Positions 10,711 through 19,799 of a DNA stretch of 64,000 nucleotides are shown here, piece by piece. A program made the translations under genes and the position numbers. The DNA comes from Cohnella endophytica. GTDB lineage: Bacteria > Bacillota > Bacilli > Paenibacillales > Paenibacillaceae. Position 1 is the stretch's first letter; every line of letters starts with the position of its first letter. The DNA lies in NCBI RefSeq assembly GCF_003628305.1, contig NZ_RBZM01000004.1, positions 496,001 to 560,000 of the forward strand, given 5' to 3'. The notes under the pieces were generated by a model. The model saw nothing but the letters and a program-made list of their open reading frames with translations. It had not been told where the DNA came from and searched no databases.

Positions 10711-10753
10711 CTGTTATTCATCGTAAAGTCCCCTGCCCGATGTAACCACAATC

Positions 10754-10890
10754 GACCTGAGCGAGCGGGATAATGGCGATAGCAATACGGTTATAGGCTT
10801 ATCAACGAAACTGAGCCACGGGGATAATGGCCATAGGACTTCCGAAGCGTTGCCAATCGCGGACCTGAGCGAGAGGGATAATGGGCGCAC
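10754..10890 (-). repeat. Diverged copies of the same repeat in reverse orientation (right arm)
   Basis: Three copies of the core CCTGAGCGA..GGGATAATGG occur, with CTGAG at 10757, 10811 and 10865 (54-base period). This is the reverse complement of the CCATTATCCCC...TCGCTCAGG core of the left arm. Units share further positions (ATAGC after the core, TTATCAACGA later). The two arms together can fold into a long imperfect hairpin. The rest of this intergenic stretch (10711-10919) shows no gene. Confidence 0.75.
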
Positions 10891-10919
10891 AGAAGACGAG
10901 ACCGGGTCTGCCCGTAAAG

Positions 10920-12221
10920 TTACTTCAATTGCGCGAGCCAATCGCGAATGTCGGAGTTCGGCAAATCGTCGACGCTCGGAATCGGAACGGGCATATCGGA
11001 TAGCCTGTATTTATTTTTCAACGCAAGAATGCGCCGAACGCTCTGGTCGATCCGAGACTCATCTATTTGACCGGACTTGACCGCTTGAAGCAACTTGTCG
11101 TACACCTTTTTCTCCGTATCGTAACCATGTGCCACGAGGATAATGTCGCTGCCCGCCTCGATGGATTTCACCGCGGAGTCCGCTATGCCGTAGTGGTCGG
11201 CGATAGCGCCCATCGTCATGTCGTCGGTAATGACGACGCCGTCATAGCCGAGCGTTCCGCGAAGCTGATCGCCGATGATCTTCTTGGAGAAGGAGGCGGG
11301 GGCATTCGGATCGATTTTCGGGAATAAGATATGCGCGACCATGACGGCATCCGCTTTATCGTCGATCGCAGCCTGGAAGGGGATCCATTCCAGCTTCTTC
11401 AATTGTTCGGTCGTTTTGTTGACGACGGGCAAATCCAGATGGGAGTCGACGGAAGTGTCTCCGTGGCCGGGAAAATGCTTAACTACGGCGACTGTGCCTC
11501 CATCGCGCAAACCGTTCATTTCGGCGATTCCCATCTTGGTGACCAGGTCAGCTTTATTCCCGAACGATCGAGTGCCGATGACGGGGTTTTTAGGATTGCT
11601 GTTTATATCCAGCACGGGCGCGAAATCCACGTTAAATCCTACGAGCTTCAATTGTTGCGCTAGCAGTGCCCCCATTTGCTCGGCCAATTCCGGTTTTCCA
11701 GTCTTGCCGACCTTCGCCGCGTCGGGCATGGCGACGAATTCCTTCGGCAAACGGCTCACTTTGCCTCCTTCTTGATCGACGCTAATGAAGAGGGGAGCGG
11801 GATTGCTGAAATTCGCCTTTTTGAGGTCGTTAACGAAACGTACGGAGCCTTCGAGATCGGAGAAATTATTTTTATAAAAAATAACGCCTCCGACGAATTG
11901 TTCGGTTAACATTTTTTTCGCGGAATCGTCAATTGAAGTTCCTTCGACGCCGACGAGCAACATTTGCCCGATTTTTTGTTCCAGAGTCATCGCTTTGATC
12001 GTTGCGCCGATCACATCCGCTTCAACCGGCGAGGAAGGAGACTCGGCGGGAGTCGAAGAGGGGGACGATGCGGATGCCGAAGGAGACGCGGAAGTAGCGG
12101 GGGGCGGGGATGTCGTACCCGAAGCCGTGTTTCCGTTGTTTCCATTGCCGCATCCGACGGCGAACAGGAGAAGCAGTCCAATACCGGCACTGCCCATGCC
12201 CCGCGTTAAATTGATATTCAC
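10920..12221 (-). CDS. Beta-N-acetylhexosaminidase, NagZ-like GH3 lipoprotein
   Basis: Predicted to remove N-acetylglucosamine from muropeptides or similar glycans at the outer face of the membrane. The 433-residue protein begins with a lipoprotein signal ending LLFAVGC (Cys24), then a Ser/Pro/Ala-rich linker to about residue 65. The GH3 domain carries KHFPGHGDTSVDSH with the catalytic His/Asp dyad and the nucleophile region VITDDMTMGAI. Bacillus NagZ has an extra C-terminal domain of about 200 residues, missing here. It lies downstream of glnS but is separated from it by a terminator. Confidence 0.9.
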   Translation of the reverse strand: MNINLTRGMGSAGIGLLLLFAVGCGNGNNGNTASGTTSPPPATSASPSASASSPSSTPAESPSSPVEADVIGATIKAMTLEQKIGQMLLVGVEGTSIDDSAKKMLTEQFVGGVIFYKNNFSDLEGSVRFVNDLKKANFSNPAPLFISVDQEGGKVSRLPKEFVAMPDAAKVGKTGKPELAEQMGALLAQQLKLVGFNVDFAPVLDINSNPKNPVIGTRSFGNKADLVTKMGIAEMNGLRDGGTVAVVKHFPGHGDTSVDSHLDLPVVNKTTEQLKKLEWIPFQAAIDDKADAVMVAHILFPKIDPNAPASFSKKIIGDQLRGTLGYDGVVITDDMTMGAIADHYGIADSAVKSIEAGSDIILVAHGYDTEKKVYDKLLQAVKSGQIDESRIDQSVRRILALKNKYRLSDMPVPIPSVDDLPNSDIRDWLAQLK

Positions 12222-12241
12222 TAAGTAAGCCTCCTCTTAAG

Positions 12242-12281
12242 CAAAAGGCTCCCGCACTCCCCGATTCAGGGTGCAGGAGCT
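12242..12281 (-). terminator. Terminator of glnS (minus strand)
   Basis: Reading the minus strand, GCTCCTGCACCC pairs with GGGAGTGCGGGAGC (one mismatch and one G-T pair), followed by CTTTTGC. Confidence 0.75.
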
Positions 12282-12293
12282 CTTATGAAACGA

Positions 12294-13946
12294 TTAAACC
12301 GTGAACGAGCTCTTTAACGAAACGATCCGGTTAAATACCGGATGCCCGGCCGTCGAATCTTTAGGATCAACGTTAAAATACCCATGACGGAAAAATTGAT
12401 ACTTGTCTCCGCCGACGGATTCTTTCATTCCTTGCTCGACGAAGCCTTCGAGCGTTTCAAGCGAGTTCGGGTTGAGATGGTCGAGGAACGATTGACCTTC
12501 TTCTTCCTCCTCATCGGTAATCAGCGGCTCGTAGAGACGGAATTGAGCAGGGACGGCATGCGTCGCTTCGACCCAATGGATCGTGCCTTTGACTTTGCGC
12601 CCGGCAAAACCGGAGCCGCTCTTCGTCTCTGGATCGTAGGTGCAGCGAAGCTCGACGACATTTCCTTCCGAGTCGAGAACGACTTCCTCGCACTTAATGA
12701 AGTATGCGTGTTTCAAGCGCACTTCGTTGCCCGGGAACAGGCGGAAATATTTCGGCGGAGGATTATCCATGAAATCGTCGCGCTCGATGTAGATTTCCCT
12801 GGAGAACGGAATTTGACGATGTCCCATGTCCGGGTTCTCGGAATTGTTCTCGGCGTCCAGCCATTCGACTTGACCTTCGGGATAGTTCGTGATGACGACC
12901 TTGAGCGGTTGCAGCACGGCCATCGTACGAAGCGCTTTAAGCTTCAGATCCTCGCGGATGAAATGCTCCAGCATCCGTTCGTCGACGATGCCGTAGCTCT
13001 TCGCGACGCCGATCTCCCGGCAGAAAGCCCGGATCGCTTCGGGCGTATAGCCTTTGCGCCGAAGTCCGGAGATCGTCGGCATGCGCGGATCGTCCCAACC
13101 GTCCACCGCTTTTTCGTCCACGAGTTGTTTCAGTTTTCTTTTGCTCATGACGGTGTTCGTTAGATTCAGACGGGCGAATTCGTATTGGCGAGGAACCCAC
13201 TTCATTTCGCTCTCGCGGATTACCCAGTCGTAGAACGGACGTTGATCTTCGAATTCGAGCGTGCAGATCGAATGCGTGACGCCCTCGATCGCGTCTTCCA
13301 GCGGATGGGCGAAGGCGTACATCGGATAGATGCACCATTTGTCTCCGGTGTTGTGATGAAACGCGTGGACGACGCGGTAAAGGATCGGATCGCGCAAGTT
13401 GACGTTAGGCGAAGCCATGTCGATCTTGGCGCGCAGCACCTTCTGTCCGTCCGCGAATTCACCATCCTTCATTCTGCCGAACAAATCGAGATTTTCCTCG
13501 ACCGTCCTGTTCCGGTATGGACTTTCTTGTCCGGGAGCGGTCAGCGTTCCTCTCGTCTCGCGGATTTGGTCGGCGGTCTGATCGTCCACGTAAGCCAACC
13601 CTTTGCGAATGAGCAACAATGCCCTTTCGTACATTTCTCCGAAATAGTCCGAAGCGAAGAACAGTCCGTCCCACTCGAAGCCGAGCCATTGCACGTCTTG
13701 TTTGATGGATTCGACGTACTCTACGTCTTCTTTGACAGGGTTCGTATCGTCGAACCGCAGATTCGTCTTGCCCTTGAATTCGTCGGCGAGCTCGAAGTTC
13801 AGGCAGATCGATTTGGCATGGCCGATATGCAGGTAACCGTTAGGCTCGGGGGGGAAGCGGGTGATGACTTCCTTCACTTTTCCCGACGAGAGATCCTCGG
13901 CTACGATGTTCTTGATAAAGTTCGATGACGACGTCTTTGTTTCCAA
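12294..13946 (-). CDS. glnS: Glutaminyl-tRNA synthetase
   Basis: Charges tRNA-Gln with glutamine. The 550-residue class I synthetase shows [15 protein letters not shown] (HIGH motif) near the N-terminus and VMSKRKL (KMSKS-like) near residue 265, followed by the two beta-barrel anticodon-binding domains. A TTG at 13946 is preferred as start because AGGAAGG lies nine bases before it; another TTG three codons upstream directly abuts that Shine-Dalgarno. Most Gram-positives lack GlnRS and use GatCAB transamidation, so this gene probably traces to transfer, although it is known in several Paenibacillaceae. Confidence 0.95.
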   Translation of the reverse strand: METKTSSSNFIKNIVAEDLSSGKVKEVITRFPPEPNGYLHIGHAKSICLNFELADEFKGKTNLRFDDTNPVKEDVEYVESIKQDVQWLGFEWDGLFFASDYFGEMYERALLLIRKGLAYVDDQTADQIRETRGTLTAPGQESPYRNRTVEENLDLFGRMKDGEFADGQKVLRAKIDMASPNVNLRDPILYRVVHAFHHNTGDKWCIYPMYAFAHPLEDAIEGVTHSICTLEFEDQRPFYDWVIRESEMKWVPRQYEFARLNLTNTVMSKRKLKQLVDEKAVDGWDDPRMPTISGLRRKGYTPEAIRAFCREIGVAKSYGIVDERMLEHFIREDLKLKALRTMAVLQPLKVVITNYPEGQVEWLDAENNSENPDMGHRQIPFSREIYIERDDFMDNPPPKYFRLFPGNEVRLKHAYFIKCEEVVLDSEGNVVELRCTYDPETKSGSGFAGRKVKGTIHWVEATHAVPAQFRLYEPLITDEEEEEGQSFLDHLNPNSLETLEGFVEQGMKESVGGDKYQFFRHGYFNVDPKDSTAGHPVFNRIVSLKSSFTV

Positions 13947-14179
13947 GCGGACCAACCTTCCTCACAGTAGCAAGTATATCTTCTAATAATACACAAAAGA
14001 GGCGGTGCTTATAAAGGGCTGAACGAAAAAATGGTGAAATGTCGAAACCCGTTGTCGAAGTAACGCTTTTGTTTTATGAGTTTTCTTCTAAAAAAATGAT
14101 AAAGGTTTCATTTTTCCGTAACTTTTCTTTACAAAGCCTCGTTATAATCAATGAATAGATTGGAAAAGGAGGAAATGAC

Positions 14180-14956
14180 ATGTTGTCATGGTTGGGTCGA
14201 GGCTCTACGGCGGAGAAGGCCCCGGACGATAAGGAAGCCGCGGAGCGGAATGCGGATTCGGATAAGAGAGAAATCCGGTCGGAGCCGTTGTTGACCGTTA
14301 GCAACGTGGAACGTTCCTTCGATGTCGGCAGCCAGAAAATCCGCGTGCTTAAGGGCATCAATCTTGACCTGTATCCGCAGCAACTGGTCATGCTCAGGGG
14401 GAGATCGGGCTCCGGCAAGACGACGTTGATGAATTTAATGGGCGGGCTGGATACGCCGACGGAGGGCGAAATTCACTTCAAAGGCCGACCGTTTCACAAA
14501 TGGGACGACGACAAGCGCACCGAAGTGCGCCGAAAGGATATCGGGTTTATTTTCCAAGCCTATGCCTTGATGCCTCTATTGTCCGCTTACGAGAATGTCG
14601 AATTGTCTCTTCGGATGGCGAATACGCCCCGGGGGGAATGGAAGGCAAGAATTATTTCCTGTCTCGATCTGGTCGGCTTATCGAAGAGGATGCATCACCG
14701 TCCTTTCGAGTTGTCCGGAGGAGAGCAACAGAGGGTCGCGATCGCAAAGGCGATTGCCCACAAACCCAGCTTGCTGCTCGCGGATGAGCCGACGGCGGAA
14801 TTGGACAGCCAGATGGCCGCGCAGGTCATGCAAGTGTTCAAGGAAATCGTCGCGACCGAGAACGTGTCGATCTGCATGACGACACATGATCCAACAATTA
14901 TGGAGGTAGCAGACCATGTCTATGAAATGGTGGATGGCGTATTCGTCGGAAAGTAA
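14180..14956 (+). CDS. ABC transporter ATP-binding protein (MacB/LolD type), first gene of a five-gene operon
   Basis: A 258-residue ATPase with about 40 charged N-terminal residues before the ABC domain. Walker A GRSGSGKT, signature LSGGEQQRVAIA, Walker B LLLADEPTAELD and TTHDP are all present. The type fits ATPases that work with FtsX-like permeases in MacB-style machines. GGAGG sits seven bases before the ATG. The gene overlaps the adaptor gene by 41 bases. An AT-rich stretch with TATAAT at about 14144 lies upstream, but I see no convincing -35 box. Confidence 0.92.
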   Translation: MLSWLGRGSTAEKAPDDKEAAERNADSDKREIRSEPLLTVSNVERSFDVGSQKIRVLKGINLDLYPQQLVMLRGRSGSGKTTLMNLMGGLDTPTEGEIHFKGRPFHKWDDDKRTEVRRKDIGFIFQAYALMPLLSAYENVELSLRMANTPRGEWKARIISCLDLVGLSKRMHHRPFELSGGEQQRVAIAKAIAHKPSLLLADEPTAELDSQMAAQVMQVFKEIVATENVSICMTTHDPTIMEVADHVYEMVDGVFVGK

Positions 14957-16031
14957 ACGGGAAGCGCTCAAACGAAAACGCCGCAAAACTTCGGTAGCGG
15001 CGGCCTCGCTAGTGCTTTCCTTCGCGCTTGCCGGCTGCAGCATGCTTCCGAGCGAACCGGTGGAAGAGGACTTGTCCGCGATTCAATTGCCGAAAATTTC
15101 GGAGAAGCCCAAATACGACGTGACGACGAAGACGTTAGAAACGACGGTACAAGGCTCGGGTAGGATGATGTCCACGCAAGAAAAAACGTTATACTTTACG
15201 CTGGAAGGCAAGCGCCTGAAGAAATTATACATACAAACCGGTGACAAGGTCGAAGCGGGTCAGGCGATCGCCGAGCTCGACGTCGACGATATGAAGAAAA
15301 CTTTAAAGAACCAGACGCTTGCTTTCAAGAAAACGGAACTGGCGATGAAGGATACGCTTCGCAAACGCGACGAGATGGATCCGATCGAGTTCGAGCAGCA
15401 AATGCTGAGCTTCGAGGAATCGAAGCAAGTGCTGGTCGATATGCAGGAAGATATCAACAAAGCCGTATTGACCGCGCCGTTCTCGGGTACGATCGCGTCC
15501 GTGTCCGTCCAGGAAGGGGCTTCGATCAAAGCATACGACACGATCTGCGTCGTCGCCAACCCGAGCAGCTTAATCGCAGCCGCTACTTTGTCCAAAGACG
15601 ATCTGGAGAAAATCGCCCTCGGCATGGAAGTTCGCGTCGATATTAATAACGCCGGGCAACTCAAAGGCACTATCAAGCAACTTCCCATTCCATCCGACAA
15701 CCAGAACGGAAACGGAAATGGAAACGGCAACGGTCAAGGCGGCAGCGCCGTCGAAAGCCTCAACAAATACTTGCTGGTCGAAGTAGCCAACTTGCCGAAG
15801 ACGGTTACGAGAGGCACGCCGCTGTCGGTTTCCATCGTCGTGAACCGTAAAGAAAACGCGACCGTTATTCCGTTAGCCGCGCTGCGTACGATCGGTGCCC
15901 GCACGTATGTTCAGGTCGTCGAAGCCGACGGAACTAAGCGCGAAGTGGACGTGGAGGTCGGACAGCAAACTTCGACGGACGCGGAAATCGTGAGCGGATT
16001 GACGCCGGGGCAGAAAGTCGTAGGTCGTTAA
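14916..16031 (+). CDS. Membrane-fusion/adaptor lipoprotein (HlyD/MacA-like)
   Basis: A 371-residue extracytoplasmic adaptor. After a positively charged N-terminus comes a lipobox SFALAGC (Cys41). A split biotinyl-lipoyl domain (TGDKVEAGQAIAELD and later APFSGTIASVSVQEG) surrounds an alpha-helical hairpin, followed by a beta-barrel region. A low-complexity Asn/Gly run (about 263-273) interrupts the C-terminal half. It overlaps the ATPase gene by 41 bases and is four bases from the permease, so the three products should form one exporter-like complex. Confidence 0.9.
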   Translation: MSMKWWMAYSSESKREALKRKRRKTSVAAASLVLSFALAGCSMLPSEPVEEDLSAIQLPKISEKPKYDVTTKTLETTVQGSGRMMSTQEKTLYFTLEGKRLKKLYIQTGDKVEAGQAIAELDVDDMKKTLKNQTLAFKKTELAMKDTLRKRDEMDPIEFEQQMLSFEESKQVLVDMQEDINKAVLTAPFSGTIASVSVQEGASIKAYDTICVVANPSSLIAAATLSKDDLEKIALGMEVRVDINNAGQLKGTIKQLPIPSDNQNGNGNGNGNGQGGSAVESLNKYLLVEVANLPKTVTRGTPLSVSIVVNRKENATVIPLAALRTIGARTYVQVVEADGTKREVDVEVGQQTSTDAEIVSGLTPGQKVVGR

Positions 16032-16034
16032 ACG

Positions 16035-18905
16035 ATGAATGCACTTATTCGGTTTCTCTTCCGCAAAATGTGGAACACCCGTTGGATGACGCTAAGCACG
16101 CTTGCCGGATTGCTCGTCGCGGTAGCTTTCACGACGAGCATTCCGATGTACGCGGACGGCGCCTTGAAGCGCGTCGTCTCCCAGTCGCTGAAGGACAATA
16201 GCGAAGGACTCCCTGCGGGATCGTTGCTGATTCGGTACCAATCAACGGACGGGAAGACGGACATGGACAGCTTCAAGGAAGTCGATAAGTATATCGGCGA
16301 GGAAGTTCCGTCCAACATCGGGTTCCCTGTTCAAGTAAGCCAACGCAGTTTGTCGTTGCGCAGCGGCGAAGTGTCTCCCGAGGACCCGAAGAAGGTCGAC
16401 GCGAGCCGTACTCGCAAGCTTACGTTATCCGCATACAGCGGTCTGAAGGATCAGGTCGAAGTGGCGGGCGGCAAGTGGTTCGCCGACCGGGCCGAATCGG
16501 ACGGTACGCTCCAAGCGGTCATGATGGAAGAGGCGATGTTCCGCAACGACCTCCATGTCGGAGACGTGTTGCTCTACCCGATATATGGAGGCTTGGACCT
16601 GACGCTTAGGGTTCAGATCGTCGGCTCCTTCAAGGCAATCGACGACAACAGCGATTATTGGTACCAAGGGCTGGAAGGCATCATGAACAATCTGTACATC
16701 GCGGATAACGCATTCGTCGAGGATCTGGCGGTGAAGCAACATATTCCGGTACAGATGGCGGCTTGGTATTCGGCCTACGATTTGCGGGAGATCAAGACGA
16801 GTCAGTTGACTCCGCTCACCAACAAATTGAACCGCGTCGATATCGAGGTTTACAAGAAGCTGAAAGACACGCATCTCGAGCTTTCGTTCGCCGATATGCT
16901 CAGCGAATTCCGGAGAAGCAGCATTCAGCTTCAGACGCTGTTGTTCACTTTGGCGGCGCCTATGATCGCGATGGTATTTTACTTCATTACGATGAATACG
17001 CAGCAAGCGCTCGAGAAGCAACGCTCCGATATCGCGGTGCTTCGAAGCCGCGGAGCGAGCACGAGGCAGGTATTCCTGCTGTTCTTGCTGGAAGGTGCCT
17101 TGCTCGGAATCGTCGCATTGTTGGTCGGGCCGTTCATAGGCTGGTTCATGGCCAAGAGCATCGGTTCGGCGAGCGGCTTCCTCGAATTCGTCGACCGTAA
17201 GGCGATTCCCGTCGGCTTCTCGACGGACAGCGTATTGGCGGGAGTCGCCGCGGTCATCGTGGCGATCGGAGCGGCGGTCATTCCCGCCCTCGTGTTCACG
17301 CGAACTTCCATCGTGGATTACAAGCGGCAGATGGCCCGGGGAGACCGTCAGCCGTTCTGGCAGAAATGGTTTCTCGACGTAGCGTTACTCGGAGTTGCGG
17401 GTTACGGCTGGTATTTGTTCAACGAACGCCAGATGGTTTCGTTCCAGACAGGCGTAACGACGGATCAGCTAAACGTTCAGCCGTTCCTGTTCTTCGTGCC
17501 GGCGATCAGCATTTTCGCAGGGGGGCTAGTTTTCCTAAGGCTGTTCCCGTTACTGTTGAAGCTGTTTAACTTGATCTGGAAAAAGATTTTGCCCGTACCG
17601 TTCTATCTGACGCTCACGCAATTATCACGTTCGTCCAAATCGTATTATCCGCTCATGATCTTGCTCATCCTTACGCTCGGGCTCGGCGTATACAACTCTT
17701 CGGCCGCCCGTACGATCGGTTTGAATTCGGAGGAGAGGATCATGTACAAATACGGATCCGACGTCGTCGTCAAAACCGTATGGGAAGGCAATGCGGAATT
17801 TAAGGCCCCGAAAAAGTCGCAAGGCGGTTCCGGCGGCGGTGGTTCCGGCAGCGGCGGTTCGGGAGGCTCCGGCGGAGGTCAAGGATCGAATCCGACTCCG
17901 ACGAAGATTAATTACAACGAACCTCCGTTCGAGATTTTCCGTACTTTGCCCGGAGTGAAGCAAGCTGCCAGGGTGCTGCAGACGAAGAGCAGCTTGACGA
18001 TATCCGGCAAGACGGCGGGACAAACGACGATCATGGGCATCGACAACGTCGACTTCGCCCGGGTCGGATGGCTGCGCAAAGATATGTACACCATCAATCC
18101 TTACAAATATTTGGCCTGGATGGGTCAGGTGCCGGAAGGCGCGCTTATTTCGTCCAACGTAGCCAAAAAGTTCGACTTGAAACGCGGGGATAGCGTATCG
18201 ACGGTCATTCAAGATCAGAAAATCGATTTCGTCATTCTCGACATTTTGCCTTACTGGCCTAGCTTGTATCCGGATCAAGCGCCTTTCCTGATCGCCAACC
18301 TGGATTACATCTACGATCAGGTGCCGCTAATTCCTTACGACGTATGGTTGAAAATGGACCCCGACGCCAAAACCGCGCCGATCATCCCTGTGTTGCAGGA
18401 TAAAGGGATCGAACTGGCTTCCATCGACGACATGCGCAGCGAGCTCGTTACGCAAAGCAAGCACCCTGCCCGGGGAGGCGTGTTCGGCATTCTGAGCTTA
18501 GGCTTCCTGGTCACGATCATCGTCTCGTTGTCGGGTTACGTGTTGTTCTGGTTTTTCAATCTCTCGCGGAGGGTCGTGCAGATCGGGATATTGCGGGCGA
18601 TGGGACTTTCGCGCAAGCAGTTGACCGGCATGCTGCTGCTGGAGCAAGTATTTACGGCGGGATTGTCGATCGGCCTCGGGATCGGCATCGGAAAGCTCAC
18701 GAGCATTCTGTTTCTGCCGTTCCTGCAGACCACGGATAATTCCGCGAACCAAGTGCCGCCATTCCGGGTCGTTTTCGCGGCATCGGATACGATGAGGCTG
18801 TATATCGTCGTTGCGGTCATGATGAGCATAGGCGTCGCGCTTCTCATCACGCATATTCGGCGGCTGAAGGTTCATCAGGCCGTCAAGCTCGGAGAGGAGC
18901 GGTAA
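16035..18905 (+). CDS. Large FtsX/MacB-type ABC permease
   Basis: A 956-residue membrane protein with two FtsX-like modules. The first helix is at about 15-36, a long extracellular segment reaches to about 300, then helices at about 300-430, 450-510 and 535-560. A second extracellular segment covers about 565-815 and ends in three helices near 818-945. A Gly/Ser-only linker occupies about residues 596-620. The layout resembles lipoprotein-release or bacitracin-type permeases. No strong ribosome binding site precedes the ATG, fitting translational coupling to the adaptor gene. Confidence 0.9.
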   Translation: MNALIRFLFRKMWNTRWMTLSTLAGLLVAVAFTTSIPMYADGALKRVVSQSLKDNSEGLPAGSLLIRYQSTDGKTDMDSFKEVDKYIGEEVPSNIGFPVQVSQRSLSLRSGEVSPEDPKKVDASRTRKLTLSAYSGLKDQVEVAGGKWFADRAESDGTLQAVMMEEAMFRNDLHVGDVLLYPIYGGLDLTLRVQIVGSFKAIDDNSDYWYQGLEGIMNNLYIADNAFVEDLAVKQHIPVQMAAWYSAYDLREIKTSQLTPLTNKLNRVDIEVYKKLKDTHLELSFADMLSEFRRSSIQLQTLLFTLAAPMIAMVFYFITMNTQQALEKQRSDIAVLRSRGASTRQVFLLFLLEGALLGIVALLVGPFIGWFMAKSIGSASGFLEFVDRKAIPVGFSTDSVLAGVAAVIVAIGAAVIPALVFTRTSIVDYKRQMARGDRQPFWQKWFLDVALLGVAGYGWYLFNERQMVSFQTGVTTDQLNVQPFLFFVPAISIFAGGLVFLRLFPLLLKLFNLIWKKILPVPFYLTLTQLSRSSKSYYPLMILLILTLGLGVYNSSAARTIGLNSEERIMYKYGSDVVVKTVWEGNAEFKAPKKSQGGSGGGGSGSGGSGGSGGGQGSNPTPTKINYNEPPFEIFRTLPGVKQAARVLQTKSSLTISGKTAGQTTIMGIDNVDFARVGWLRKDMYTINPYKYLAWMGQVPEGALISSNVAKKFDLKRGDSVSTVIQDQKIDFVILDILPYWPSLYPDQAPFLIANLDYIYDQVPLIPYDVWLKMDPDAKTAPIIPVLQDKGIELASIDDMRSELVTQSKHPARGGVFGILSLGFLVTIIVSLSGYVLFWFFNLSRRVVQIGILRAMGLSRKQLTGMLLLEQVFTAGLSIGLGIGIGKLTSILFLPFLQTTDNSANQVPPFRVVFAASDTMRLYIVVAVMMSIGVALLITHIRRLKVHQAVKLGEER

Positions 18906-18908
18906 ACG

Positions 18909-19799
18909 ATGATTCAATGCGAAGGGCTCGTCAAAATTTACAAAGCCGACGATCTGGAAGTCGTCGCCCTCCAAGGATTGAACCTTAGCGTCAAGCCGGG
19001 CGAAATGATGGCGATCATTGGCAACAGCGGAAGCGGGAAATCGACTCTCTTGAACATTCTTGGAGGTCTGGACCGTCCTTCCGCGGGTCAAGTACAGGTA
19101 GGCCCATGGAATCTTCTCAAGGTGGACGACGAAGATCTCGTGAAGTACAAACGGGATACGGTCGGCTTCATCTGGCAGAACAACGCGCGAAACTTGCTGC
19201 CGTTCTTGACGGCGCTAGAAAACGTCGAGATGCCAATGATGTTCTCCGGGAAGCTGGACCGGGCTTACGCCAAGCAATTGTTGGAATGGGTCGGGCTTAA
19301 GGAAAGAATGCACAACAAGCTTCAACAGCTGTCGGGCGGGGAGCAGCAGCGGGTGGCCATCGCCATCTCGCTCGCGAACCGGCCGCAGCTGCTGCTCGCG
19401 GACGAACCGACGGGATCCGTCGATTCCCGCACATCGGACGTCATTATGGATATTTTCCGCAAGTTCAACAAGGAATTAGGGCTTACGATCGTGATCGTTA
19501 CGCATGATTTGTCGCTTGCCGGCAAGGTGGATCGGGTCGTCGCGATACGGGACGGTTTGACGAGCACGGAGTTCATTAAACGCAATCCGAACCTCGATCT
19601 GTCTCTTCCGTTGTCCGAGGGGCAAAGCGCGGAAGAAATTCACGAAGCTTACATCGTCGTAGACCGGGTTGGTCGACTGCAGATTCCTAAGGAATACTTG
19701 CAGGCTCTATCTATCGGAGACAAGGCGACTATGGAGTTCGACGGCGACAAGATCGTCATTACGAAACCGAAATCATTGGAAGGGGATCAAACCGCATGA
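18909..19799 (+). CDS. Second ABC ATPase with a C-terminal AbrB-like domain
   Basis: A 296-residue protein. The ABC domain (about 1-225) has GNSGSGKST, the signature LSGGEQQRVAIA, LLLADEPTGSVD and VTHD. It is followed by a linker and, at about 247-287, a segment VVDRVGRLQIPKEYLQALSI and DKATMEFDGDKIVI that looks like a SpoVT/AbrB-type swapped-hairpin domain. Such domains normally bind DNA or dimerise; here it may dimerise the ATPase or serve regulation. GGAGCGG precedes the ATG and the stop overlaps the next gene by four bases. Confidence 0.88.
   Translation: MIQCEGLVKIYKADDLEVVALQGLNLSVKPGEMMAIIGNSGSGKSTLLNILGGLDRPSAGQVQVGPWNLLKVDDEDLVKYKRDTVGFIWQNNARNLLPFLTALENVEMPMMFSGKLDRAYAKQLLEWVGLKERMHNKLQQLSGGEQQRVAIAISLANRPQLLLADEPTGSVDSRTSDVIMDIFRKFNKELGLTIVIVTHDLSLAGKVDRVVAIRDGLTSTEFIKRNPNLDLSLPLSEGQSAEEIHEAYIVVDRVGRLQIPKEYLQALSIGDKATMEFDGDKIVITKPKSLEGDQTA

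Noticed and set aside
10503-10751. Open frames on both strands through the 57-bp repeats, giving perfect 19-residue repeats
   Set aside because: The frames exist only because 57 is a multiple of three. There is no ribosome binding site and the unit recurs as a non-coding element at 39656.
11275-11775. 166-codon plus-strand frame inside the NagZ-like gene
   Set aside because: It is antisense to a gene with clear GH3 motifs and has no translation signals; it is a by-product of GC-rich codons.
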